Below, in pieces: positions 21,830 through 32,900 of a stretch of DNA of 64,000 nucleotides. The position numbers and the translations under genes are program-made. This DNA is from Eutreptiella sp. 'Long Island Sound 2002'. Its lineage: Eukaryota; Euglenozoa; Euglenophyceae; Eutreptiales; Eutreptiaceae. The notes under the pieces are model-generated. The model was not told the DNA's origin, searched no databases, and was given only the letters and a program-made list of their open reading frames with translations. The first letter of the stretch is position 1; each line of letters opens with the position of its first letter. Location: assembly GCA_964036045.1 (NCBI GenBank), contig OZ038382.1, forward strand, positions 111,994,578 to 112,058,577. The letters run 5' to 3'.

Positions 21830-24106
21830 TTATCAAAATCCAGGGTCCAAAACCAAAAATATAGAAAATAGAAAATACAATCCTCCTTCAACCCTGAATG
21901 GCAACCAGATCCCACAAGTATGGCAATAACCCAATTCACAATCCAAATCAGGTTGCGGGCTTTCGTTCAGCACACCGATATTCCCACGGTGGCGGGCATG
22001 TACAAGAATTGCACCAAGGAAGAAAGCCCTGAAATTGACATATGAACACAAATAAAGCAAAGTTGGGGAAAGAGGTAAACATACACATTCACAGCCATAA
22101 ACCCCTCATTCCCTGGACTCAAGACCTTCCCTTGACTCACCAACATATTGCCCTGAACCAGGTCAAATGAGATGGCTGAATGCCATGTGTCACACGTCAC
22201 TACATAAACCCCAAAAATGTGTTCACTCCCAAGCCTCTAAATCCCAGCCCAATGGGGGAGGTGGCGTGTCATGGCCTAGAGTGGCACTCAGGAGCATGCC
22301 CTACCTTGACATAACCTTGGATGGACTTGGAGTCGAATGGGCTTGGAGAAATGACCTATCAGTTTGAACTCATAACATGTCAAAAAACTGCCAATTCACA
22401 CCATATTGGCCATATGCACAAAATATGCTCAAAATTGAAGTTGCTACTTATCCGAAGGCTCAGAGCATGCATGGACTCGAAGTCTAGTATTCATGGAGGA
22501 TAGAGACCAAAGGCCAATGCCCATGTACATCCCCATTTTACCCTCGAAACCCTTTCTGATATGGGCGCCACGCACTGCCCAAGTCAGCCCATGATCTTGA
22601 GACCAAATCTTGTGATCCTTCGTGCGCCAAGCCAAATGGAGTTCATGATCCGGCATATGGTGGTGTTCAGCTCCAAAGCATATGCCAACGTATGAATAAC
22701 ATACCATGGTTCGACTCTCCATAGGCTTCTTGCTGTTAGCTGACCAGGTGAGTACACAAAACGCCAAAATGAGCAAAAATTGAGGTCAAAAACATGCAAA
22801 TATGACCAAATACAAAGTTGTCATGATAGTATATCTCTATGCTCACCCATGATATCCGCTCATGGTTCAATACACAAATGATTGGAACCATTTGCGAACA
22901 ATTCCCCCACTTGGATCCCCAATCGGGCGCATGGAGATACCTTCGCCACTAATATCCACATGCCCCATGAAAATGGGAGTGCACCCATGGATCTCATTGT
23001 CAAACATACCATGAGCAATACATACGCGGTAGACTTGGTCTAGCGCTTTGAATTCCACAATTGGGACATGGGCAAAGCCCTTGTCACGTATGGCTCTCCA
23101 TCTCTTCGGCCACACGAAGATATATAACATGGGCGTGAGCATATCAAACATATACCATGCATACAACACATACCCTCAAAATATGGCTCCCACCATGATA
23201 TGTCATGTCCCTCCATTGACATAACTTCACGTTAAAAATACGTAGGAACCCAAGAAAAGTTGCTATGCAACCCCAACACCCATGCGGCACACTCGAAAGT
23301 CGCATTAAAATATTCGGTTGCACGGTCCAAGAGTTATATATCACTTTATACCCTCTTGACCCTTTTCCCTTGCTACACCTGACATGTGCACACACCAAAA
23401 GCGTTTGATGCTTCCTAAATTAAGTTGAGACCACGGCAGTTTCAACCCAACCTTCCTTATTCTCATTCCTCACACTCGCGCGTAGATATGGCTCTTCAAA
23501 GTGATCCCACGATTCACTTTTTTTTCCCTTATATCTCCAAGTCAAATGGGTGGCAAGTATAAGGGAAACCTGATTCGGGCATAGCGAAAGGAGTATGACC
23601 AATCGAAGAAGTCCAAATCAAGTGCGGCGATGTCGAAGTCGAAAATCCGATTTCGACATCACGAAAAATTCGGATTAAAGTTTCGAGTGCTTATTTAGAA
23701 AAATGCGGAAGCAACGAACCCTTTACAGATGAAATCTGACCCTTCAGAAACGTTTCCGCCAAAATATCTGGAAATAACAGTTAACCAATCGGTTAACGCA
23801 GAATCGCGAGCCAACTGACAGTCGCCGATACATTGACCATCAGAACGAAAGGCTGAAAAATTACGGAAACATTATGACAATAAAACCCTGTTGATTCCTG
23901 ATATTCCGATATATAAATCTCCGCTGGCGGTGCCTCGGTTCTGAATATGGCCGCTCATAGCCGGAATGGCCAAACCTATCACACTATCACATCGGGTTAG
24001 TCCAGGTGGATGGGAGAGTATGATATCAGCCAATGGCGGCTTGCCGGCACATAGATACACACCCCAAGTGACCCCAAGATGGCCACGGGGGTCCGAACCG
24101 GCTTCA
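21744..24106 (-). repeat. 5' LTR of element B
   Basis: It has the same length and ends as 10906-13268. It carries the gag ATG at 21829, about 85 bases from its inner end. The outer end joins ATAGATACAC of the A LTR. Confidence 0.9.
23907..23918 (-). promoter_or_regulatory. Candidate TATA box in the 5' LTR of B
   Basis: On the element strand it reads ATTTATATAT, about 190 bases from the LTR start (TGAAGCC at 24106), and is present at the same place in the A and D LTRs. A second AT-rich TATA-like site (TATATAA near 23120) is further inside, so the true start point is uncertain. Confidence 0.35.
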
Positions 24107-24164
24107 ATAGATACACACACCCCAAGTGAGCCAAAGATGGCCACGGGGGTCCGAACCGGCTTCA
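24107..24164 (-). repeat. Terminal remnant of the A 5' LTR beyond element B
   Basis: The 58 bases continue the A LTR from the point where B interrupted it (10905) and end at the natural LTR terminus GGCTTCA. Confidence 0.65.
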
Positions 24165-25900
24165 GTGGGCCCAACCTATGTTCCTGGCTATGCAGCACCT
24201 GAGCCTGGCTATGCCATGCCAGCACCTGGTTTCCCCTCTCTGAGTGGCCTCCGACGCCCTGAGTCCTGTGGAGGACAGAGCAGGGAGTCAGGAAGATCCT
24301 CTGACAGGTCCCTGACGCGCTCCGTGATTAAGGAGACTCTTCGCAGCGCTACTGGAGAGCTAGTTGCTGTCATGACGCAGGAAATAAGGAACAACCTGAA
24401 GCCCCTGATACCTCCTGAAGGGTCACCTATGACCATCGGAGCTTTTCCTCATCGAGTGCAGGCCAGCCACCTGGTGGCGGGACAGACTCATACTCTGCGC
24501 GGGGTGAGAAGTCGACGTATGCCCACCCCTGCAGCTGTACCAAGGAGTCTCTTCGTGCCAAGAACTGCTCAGACGCCCTACAGCCGTGTGGAGAACTCCA
24601 CCCGAGCTGAGCTGGATCAGTTGGGACTGACGGCTTTAAGGGCTATGGTTGACGTGGAGCCCTATAGCTCTAGTGACTTGGGCGCTGATCCTTCGGATGA
24701 GGAGCCGCCATCTCGAATGTCTGCTTCACCCTCTGAGGACGATGACCCTGAGGACCCCCAGAACCTGATTGGCAGAACGAAAAAGAAAAAGAGGAACAGC
24801 AAGCGCCACGAGAGACGCAGATCCAAGGAGGCTAAGGCTATTGCCACCTCTAAGATTGTGGTGAACTTGCCTGAGTTCACTGGAAAGGACCTCAGCGGGT
24901 TCGCGGAGAGTTTTGCCCGGTTCCTGAGGATGACCGGCCAGACCCACGTCAGTTGGCGGGTGAAGTGTGAGCTGCTATTGCAGTGTTGCAAGACCAAATA
25001 GTTGGAGAAACAAGTCAAGCAGATCGTGACTAAGTCCGCCACGTTCGCCGAAGATTTCATTGCCCTTGAGAGGCAGTACCCCTCCTACAAGACCGACCTA
25101 TCAATCCGGACCGAGACCCAGAACCTGGCCATGTTGCCCAACAACCCCAAGGCTGCGCGTATCTCTGAACTACTAGCCGGCTTGGACCTCTGGGTAGGGC
25201 GGCTGACGCCCGAATCGTACGAGCAGCGATGCGATGCATTTCTGGTTGGTGACCAAGATCCCCCGAGACGTGTGGGATGAGTGTCGGGCTACGGCGGAAC
25301 GCAAGGCAAGGACCCTCACCTACGAGGACTTGTCCATCCTTCTATTGCAGCTCGCGCTGGAGAAGGAGAGTGACCAGCACCTCAACGCCTACCGCCCAGG
25401 AAGAGGCAACTCTGGATACCATGACCATGGGCATTAAGGCCCTCGATCCGGACAAGAACTACCCCTAGGAATGCTCGCTATATGAGCGATGTGCAACACC
25501 TCTTCTGGTGTCATGCCAGAGATGAGCAGGGCGGCCTCGTGCATGCCCTGGACTGCGACCAGCATGAGTACTTCGTGGTCTAGGGCAAGAAGCAGGAGAC
25601 CAACACCGGCGAAAAGGCTAACATGCCTGACCACTACAGGTGTACCATCACCTGTGCTTTCTGTGGCAAGCGCAAGAACGACGAGGATGAGTGCTACCAC
25701 AAGCAGCACTTGTCGGCCAAGCTGAAAAGCGAGGCTCAGAGTAGCGGTGGAAGTGCCGGAGGCAGGAGCCAAGGCGAGAAAGGCAAGAGTAAGGGCGGGG
25801 CAAAGGTCAAGGTCAGGAGCAAGGCAAAGGTGGAGGATGCGGAGGCCACAAAAAGAAGAACCAGGACAAGAACCAGGACAAGAACCAGGACAGGTCTGGG
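24165..25900 (+). pseudogene. Element E gag remnant
   Basis: The frame is open from within the A LTR remnant to a TAG at about 24999. The same frame continues at 25002 to 25280, then shifts (25234-25437 and 25623 onward). Visible parts: a Pro/Gly-rich N-terminus, an acidic stretch (DPSDEEPPSR, SEDDDPEDP), a basic KKKKRNSKRHERRR run, a capsid-like segment (LPEFTGKDLSGFAESFARFL), then a Cys/His motif (CAFCGKRKNDEDECYHKQH) and a Lys/Gly-rich tail ending in a 12-bp microsatellite (ACCAGGACAAGA, 25860-25895). This is the order expected of Gag. Confidence 0.65.
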
Positions 25901-26158
25901 GGAAACGCCAACCCTACACCAGGGGGGATCAATCCTGAGCCCTTTGGTGGGCAGAAAAACACACGGCCTACGACGCGTTCCCAGACGCAAGCTCAACAAG
26001 AACAAGGGACTAAGCGTGCCAGCGAAGATGGGGACGAGTCTAACGCCCGCAAACATTTTCGCTTCATGCGGATGGCGCAAAAACTGCGCAAGAAGGCGTC
26101 TGACGTGACGTGTCCCGCTGAGTTCTGACAGGCACGCTCTGGGGGATCTACAGACCTG

Positions 26159-26425
26159 GTGTTCTGGGTATGTATCCGTCTTCGGGGACGAGAATACCTG
26201 GGGGTACTGGATACTGGGGCTACCATATCAATCGTCGCCAAGAGAATTTTACCTCATGGGGACCTGAAGAACACCATGCCTACCGCAGCCATTCGCATGG
26301 GGGATGGCCATGTGGTGCACAGTTCGAGGGATTGCAAAGCCGACGTGCCTATGGGACCAAGGAGCATTGCCCATAGGTTCTACGTGATGCACACCGAAGC
26401 CTGACACTTCGTACTGGGGACTGAC
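26159..26425 (+). pseudogene. Element E aspartic protease domain
   Basis: The segment GREYLGVLDTGATISIVAKR holds the canonical DTG active site; HFVLGTDFF follows after a TGA at 26402. This matches the retropepsin layout, with the DTG loop and then the ILGxDF-like strand. One in-frame stop separates the two parts. Confidence 0.7.
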
Positions 26426-26485
26426 TTCTTCAGCGAGCACTCCCAGATTCTATCCCTCCCGCTGCAAGCACCCTATGTCCTCCAA

Positions 26486-27085
26486 GTGGACCATGGTGAA
26501 GGAGGGGAACCTGTACTACTGGAGCAGTCTGAGCACACGTCAAGCTACCTGAGGGTGTGCAAGAAGGAGCGCTCTGCCATGATGGTCGCCTCCGAAACAG
26601 AGGACTATCAGCTCCTTGGGGATGTCGCTGACCAAGGTCTAAAGGAGTTGGGATATTCCAGGGAAGACCTAAACGTGCAGTTGTTCCCCAGTGACAAGCA
26701 GCACGTCCTGAACCTCTACTACAGCAAAGGGCAAAACTACTGCTACAAATTTTATCGGCCCTCTTTCGGGATGGCCTACGGGAACCCCAGGTTCAGTGAA
26801 CTGGGGAAGGTCTTGACCAAGGTGGCCTTGGAACGTTCCCGTATGGTGCTGTGTTCCCCCGATTGGGAAGCCCATGGGGGAAATGAGTACTGGCGTACTC
26901 TATTGGTGAAACTTACGCTCACCTCCATCCAGCTGCCCGACGACGCCAATGTACGTGCCTCTGGGCCGCAAGACGCCTATTGGGAAACCAGGATGGTGGA
27001 GCATGCTCAGCGTGGTGGACGGGGGTCTATCCCCAGTACCCTGGGAAGATCTGGACCCTGCTATGGTCCAGGAAGTACAACGTGA
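26486..27085 (+). pseudogene. Element E Dam/DIRS-like accessory domain, end of fragment
   Basis: It is an open frame of 199 codons. Residues about 50-155 align by eye with the accessory domains of C and B: LFPSD, then FGMAYGNPRF (26768-26794), then LGKVLTKVALERSRMVLCSPDW and a following Trp. In C the equivalent core is NPPF followed by KIKQDKTQAILVVPLW. The Pro-to-Arg change in the core would probably remove any methyltransferase chemistry. The frame ends just before the D LTR, so RT is missing by truncation. Confidence 0.6.
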
Positions 27086-27119
27086 GAGCAGCGGCTACAC
27101 CCTAGATGTCCTGAAAGAC

Positions 27120-27773
27120 TAAAGAAGGTCCCTACCAGGACCGGCCCCTGCTGTACCCCTTCCACCATTTCCTGTCACTCCTATGGTCTTGCTTCTCACC
27201 AGGTTCTGCATGATCTTGCCCTATCCCGCACAATTTCCGACAAAAAATAGTAAAATATGGCTCCTTCACACAAATCCTGATCCCTTGCAATAACCAACTC
27301 CCAATTACAATAGCTCAAATTGAAATAATACACACTGAGGGCTTCCAAGGGTGTTTGAGGTCCCGCGTTGACACTCAACAACTCCTTTCAACACGCCGTT
27401 TGTCTCACGGTGCACACGGAGACACGGGCGTTGGGCATGTACCTAGAATTGCACCAATAGAATAATGGAAAAACCCTGAAATTGGCATATGAACACCAAT
27501 CAAGCAACATTTGGGAAAGAGGTAAACATACACAGTCACAGCCATAGACCCCTCATTCCCTGGACTGAAGATCTTCCCTTGACTCACCAACATATTGCCC
27601 TGAACCAGGTCAAATGAGATGACTAAATGCCATGTGCCAAAAGTCACTACACAAACCCCAAAAATGTGTTCACTCCCCAGTCTCTAAATCCTAGCTCAAA
27701 GGGGGAGTTGGCTCCTCATGGCCTAGAGTGGCACTCAAGACCATGCCCTACCCTGACATAACCTTGGTTGGAC
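27120..27773 (-). repeat. 3' LTR of element D, left part
   Basis: It starts with TAAAGAAGGTCCC, exactly as the B LTRs do, and runs to TTGGTTGGAC, where element C is inserted. The last five bases (27769-27773, TGGAC) are the left target-site duplication. Confidence 0.85.
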
Positions 27774-28290
27774 TGAAAGTGCTGCCCTGGGTCGATGTGG
27801 GTGCCGGAGGGCTCGGGGCCGGCAAGACCAGTGGGGCAGGCACGCGAGGAGTCTCCCTGGATGTTGTTATTGGGGTTGGAACCATAGACACGGACACCAA
27901 CGGAGGCGAGAGCAGCGACAACAGAAGCAAGGTCCATGCTGACTGTGGTCCGGCAGAAAATCCCAGTCTATGAAGAAAATTGAGGGGAATTATTCTAAAT
28001 ACATCTGAGTGTCCAAAACTGTCCGAATGAATTTAAATAATTGTATGGCCGATCTGGGCCGCGAGCGCGCGTCAACGGCAAATGGCGATTCCAGCTAAAA
28101 TAGCGGAATGCGGCGGATCTACGGGAAATGGACCGCGGAATCAAATCCGGCATATCAGAAATATATAGGAAATATCCTGTGACTGAGCTGCGAGGCGGCG
28201 AATCCGCCGAAGCAAAGAAAATGACCAAAATGTAGCCAATCTGGGCAGAATGTCTGAAAATCTGAGCAGATGGGGCTAGCCGCACTTACA
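27774..28290 (-). repeat. 3' LTR of element C (517 bp)
   Basis: Plus-strand ends are TGAAAGTGCTG and GCACTTACA. The start of the gag reading frame is also present here and runs out into the flanking D LTR, so it is not a gene. Confidence 0.95.
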
Positions 28291-28305
28291 CTCCCCCTCC
28301 AAAAA
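28291..28305 (-). promoter_or_regulatory. Polypurine tract of element C
   Basis: On the element strand a run of T is followed by GGAGGGGGAG immediately before the LTR TGTAAGTGCGG. Confidence 0.7.
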
Positions 28306-29935
28306 CACACTGGGGTGTGTCGCTACGTCAACGAAGAACGTAGTGCGGGTAAGTCCCAGAAAAACATAGAAATGTAACCTCGATGAGGCGAAATCTGCTT
28401 GATCTGACCTAAATTGGGCTGAATAGGCACTGAATCAGGGTGGATGAACCTGAAATGAGACAGAATGAGAAGTGACGAACAGTCCTCCGTGCAGTAAAAC
28501 ATTAGGTCACGGGCTAAAAAGCATGTAAACGTATCGAGAATCGATACCAAACCATGCATTGGTTGAGAATGAGGTAGATTATTGGTGGATTGAGTGGGGG
28601 GATCAAGAATTGAAGTGACATCTCAGCGCTCTGGCACAGTTTCGCTGTCGCGGGCACGCTACGGTGTCCTCGCCGAACTCTACATCGTGTTATCCCGCTT
28701 TTCTCGTTCTGAAAAGTACAGCATGTGGCTCAGATTTGACGCATCTGGTGGATGATCACAAGATTCAGCAAAAATGAGAATGAATTTGGGCAGAGATGAA
28801 GGGAATTAAGCAATCACAGTGCGGTTAAACAAATACACATGTAGTCTACAGACCCTAAATGCACAGAAGATCATAAGCGTCAACGAAGTTAAACAAAGCC
28901 GTCGACAGATCTTCGAGGAATGATGGGAGATGACAAGGAAATCAATCTAAATTGTCCTAACATGAGTAAATTCCCTGAGATGAAGGTGAAATGAAGCGGA
29001 ATGTGTACAACTGAAACTACCAACACCTTCGTTTAGACTAAAGTAAATATATATTGTCGTTTATTCAGCTCAATTGTGCTTTCCGGCACGTTGGTTCGCG
29101 AGCATCTAACAGATTCTATCAAAATGTGGATCATGTGATGATGCATCATGATGGGACATGCTGGCCCTGGATCCTTGGCATGTAACGCGCCGAAGGTTCG
29201 CTGAAGGCGCTTTACTGACAGTATATAACTGAGAGACACCGAATTTACAGTGGCGGTGGTGTCAATCGACTTGGACAAGGCCAATCTTTCGATGGAATCC
29301 CACAAGACACTTGGATTCACCATTCTCGACAGTTTCTGGTCGGATTGAGCTCACATTGGCGTGTGCCAAAAATACAACGAAGCTTACGGACTTCAGAGGT
29401 TGCTGTTCGAAGTCCCTAGAGCTCCTAGATGAAGATTGTCTGAACAATTGACGTCTGGGTTTCGTACAACAGTGGCAGAATGATGGACAAACCTGAGAAA
29501 TTCAAGGTAAATTTGAGGATCCTGGATCTGAATCTGGACTTTGGCGTCAGCATCACAGCAAATGAAGGTGAGATCTGAGTTCCTGGCGTCGCATCTGGTG
29601 CAGCCAGTACTACAGGGGTTGCCTGTAGGGGTGCATGTCACCGGCCGGTGCTTTGATTATGTACATTTGCTTCCATCTGCACGAGTAGCCAAATTCCAAA
29701 GATGCACAGACCAACAGAGACAAGATTACCCCGAATCTGCCTGAATTAAGCCTGAGTTTGGTTGTTTCTGTACACGGCAGCACACTCCGTCAGCGTATCT
29801 ACGCCTTGTCTGCCGAACGGAGACCAAAGAAAAGTTGATTGACGTCAAATTATCAAACATTCGCAGTGCTCCACATCATGACATAAACAGAAAGAATGAA
29901 CAGTGGAATGTGCAGAATGTGGTAGGATGGCTTCC
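28306..29935 (-). other. Long non-coding 3' region of element C
   Basis: About 1.6 kb separates the pol stop from the polypurine tract. The frames here are short, overlapping and unlike known domains on either strand. Its length is unusual for a gypsy element. It may hold a packaging or regulatory sequence, or a decayed extra gene. Confidence 0.5.
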
Positions 29936-32900
29936 TCAATTCGGCCAAGCACGAATACAGGTGACCACCAACCTGTCTGGTCGGGCCCTGGTACGGCTTG
30001 GGCGCTGCAAATCAGCGGCCGAACTCGAAGCTTGGTCCTCATTTGGCTCCTGGGCTGGCCTGACCGCAGGAGGGGGGATCGACGGATCAGCCCTGGAATG
30101 TGGCTGCTGAGGGCCGTAAAAGGCTGGATCTCGATTCACCACAGGTCGTTTTCCGTCGCTCTCCACTTGTCTGTCTGGTTTCGACAAACAATCTGTCAGG
30201 AGTACGCCAATTTCGGGGTGCTTCTTCAGGAAGTCAATGAACCCCTTGGTGTATCCATGGACAAAAGATTGGGCTGGTTCCCAGTTGTTGTGACTGGGAT
30301 CAAAGCCCCTCCACTCACACAGAAATTCCCATTCGCCTTTGGCGTCACGTCTTGCTTCAACAATCCTCTTGAGTTCGTACTTTCCCCCTTCGATTACCCG
30401 ATCGGACAAGTGTTTTGCAGTCCAAAAAAGGGGTTTAACTCGATCCTTGGGGGAGGGGATCTCTCTCTTGAGGCGATCGCCCGAAACGTCAATTTCCCTG
30501 CTGACATCCACACGGATCCTCCACCTGTTCTCCCCGAGACGCGCTGTAACAGCAAATGGCCCCTCCCACAAGGGAAGAAGCTTGTCATCTCCGTCCAGGG
30601 TGGTTTCGGATTTTCGAAGCCAAACTCGATCATCGACTTCAAAATTGTGGGGGTTTTTTCGACCTTGATTTTGAACCCAAAGCCAGTCAGCTTGATGCTT
30701 TTCGATTAATTTCGACACAGATTTGTCTGCTCGTTGGACTTCGTCCAAAAACAGCGAAGCATCCTTACAGGGGCGAGGAATATTCAACGGCATGTTCCAC
30801 CAACACTTCTTTCGTCCAAAGACAATTTCATTTGGAGAAAGGCCATGATACAAAGGCGTGTTGTGGTAACGGCGAAGCAATGCGAAGAGAACTTCAAGCC
30901 AGTGGAAATCCTTCTCACTCGCGAGCTCCTTACGAAGCATATTTATAACAGAGCGGCCGGCTCTTTCGCCAGGCAGCGCTCGATGCGAGTGGATTTCACA
31001 CCTGAGGTGGTGGATTCCAAGGCGAGCACACAATTCTCTCCACCATTCGGAGGTGTACTCTTTGCCTGAGTCCGTGACCACCTCGGATGGGACGTCCCAG
31101 CCTCCCATCCAGGTCTGCGCGCACCATTTGGCGGCAGCCTTGCCAGTCATCGACTCAATGTTGCAAGGCAACACTTGAATGTAGCCGGAATGACGGCACT
31201 GAATAAGGAGCACACCATTGACTTTTTTATTAGTCCAATGGCACTCTTCGTCATCGAGTTCACCGAGATAGAAGAAATCACTGGTGACTCTGTTAAAGAG
31301 ACGCTCCGGAATAGGATGAGGCCTCAGATGGCCGTGCTTCTTCGCGCTGGGAGGCGTCGAGACAGCACATTGGGCACATCCGGCAGCTACTTTCATGCAA
31401 TGAGTGTAGAGCCTCGATCCAAACAACCTATGCTTAATCATCGACCACAGTCGACGGCCATGTGCGTGGGGGGACTCCCATTTGTGCCACCAGTTTAACA
31501 CTCGGGGGGCTAGGGCGTCTGGCACACACAATTTACCCTCCATCCACAGCTTCCCCCCATCCAACGAGTACTCCGCAAAAATCCCATCCCTGTGAGCATC
31601 TTTGGACTTGAGATTTCCAAAGACCTCTTTAAACATGGGATCCTGCAGGTAATCGGACGTCCAGTCACGGATGATCAGGGAATCCTTCGGCAGGGCTGGA
31701 GTTTTGGCCGGATCTCGGCGCTTAATGCCTTGGATCAACCGAAATCGATTTACTCGTCGGGTGTAGTCAAACCGTTTCACACTCCCTGTGGAGGGATCGG
31801 TGACATTTTCCACGACTTTCATCGTTTTGGTGCAGATCTCATGGGCATGCGCCGGATCTGAGATGGCCGTGATGTCGTGACACGGCAATGCGTGCTGTTT
31901 GACAGCGCACTGCATGCATGCACGTTGAATGAGTTTCTTTTCTTCCTGATCCCATTCGATGATTACATGGCGGTCCTGCTCCGTACCATGGATGTTGGTA
32001 CTTTGCAGCCCCTCTGAGGCGGGGTAAGCCCATCGGCTCAGAGCATCCGCTACCGTGTTGTGTTTTCCAGGCAGATACGACACATGGAGGTCAAACAGAG
32101 AGAGAAATTCGTGCCATCTGGCCCGTCGACCAGCTGGGCTCGCGACAGTATCAATGTGTTCGGTGGCCCAATACTCCAGAGATCGATGATCCGTCAGGAC
32201 CTCGACTCGATTGGTGCCAACCCACGATTGGTACTTTTTTAAAGCACAGATGATGGCGTAAGTCTCTTGCTCACGCGGCGACCATTGCATTTGGCGTGGG
32301 GCTAGCTTCCGTGACCAAAATGCAAGAGGGTAGTGATCGCCGGTGGCTTCATCAACCTGTTCAAGAACAGCTCCGATCGCGTACCTAGAAGCGTCGGTTC
32401 TAATGTAGAAGGGTCTGTCAAATTGGGGCACATGCAACGTGGCGACTTCGCAGAGGGCTGCCTTCAAGTGATGGAAGGCCTCCTCGCACTCGTCAGTCCA
32501 CTTGACACGAACCTTTGAACCTGCCTTGCCTGCATCTCTCCCTACCTTCAATAATTCAGTGAGGGGGGCAGCAAATTTGGCATAATTCGGCACAAAAGTG
32601 TGGTAAAAATTGCAACAACCTAGGAATCCTCGCAACTCCGTGATTGTCTCAGGGCGCTTCCACTTCTGAATAGCGACGAGCTTCCCTGGACTGGGTCGTC
32701 GAGTGCCATTCTCTAGGAGAGAACCACAAAATTCGACTGATTTTAAAAACAATTTTCCCTTCTTTGGCCCACAGATCAGCTGATTGGCGTCAAGAATGTC
32801 CAAAACTTGGTTCAGCTGCTTCTCATGTAGGGCCACCAGCTCGGCTTCGGTCAGTCCCTCCCCCTCCGTCGCGATGATTATGTCATCTATGTACACACTC

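Larger units (their letters stand above)
10906..24106 (-). mobile_element. LTR retrotransposon B (Ty3/gypsy chromovirus), complete and nested in A
   Basis: Two LTRs of exactly 2363 bp (10906-13268 and 21744-24106) flank gag and pol. The PBS (21731-21743) and polypurine tract (13269-13279) abut them. On the element strand the LTR starts TGAAGCC and ends CTTCTTTA, so it is TG...TA rather than TG...CA. ATAG flanks both sides (10902-10905 and 24107-24110), a probable 4-bp target duplication inside the A LTR. Gag is a single frame and pol has one 1-nt insertion near 18470. In one 110-codon stretch of the two LTRs I count six residue differences, so the insertion is old but not ancient. Confidence 0.9.
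24165..27119 (+). mobile_element. Element E: truncated Ty3/gypsy-like fragment (gag, protease, Dam-like domain)
   Basis: It is on the opposite strand to all neighbours and from a different family. It holds a gag-like region, a Cys/His region, an aspartic protease and the start of the accessory domain, then is cut off at 27119 where the D LTR starts. No RT, RNase H, integrase or LTR of its own is visible. Several in-frame stops and frame changes mark it as dead. Confidence 0.7.

Noticed and set aside
24051-24164. 56-bp tandem duplication at the end of the B LTR
   Set aside because: The second copy carries A-type variants and matches the point where the A LTR was interrupted, so nested insertion explains it better; not fully excluded.
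29903-30709. Plus-strand frame of 268 codons
   Set aside because: Antisense to the chromodomain and tail of C pol; no domain of its own.
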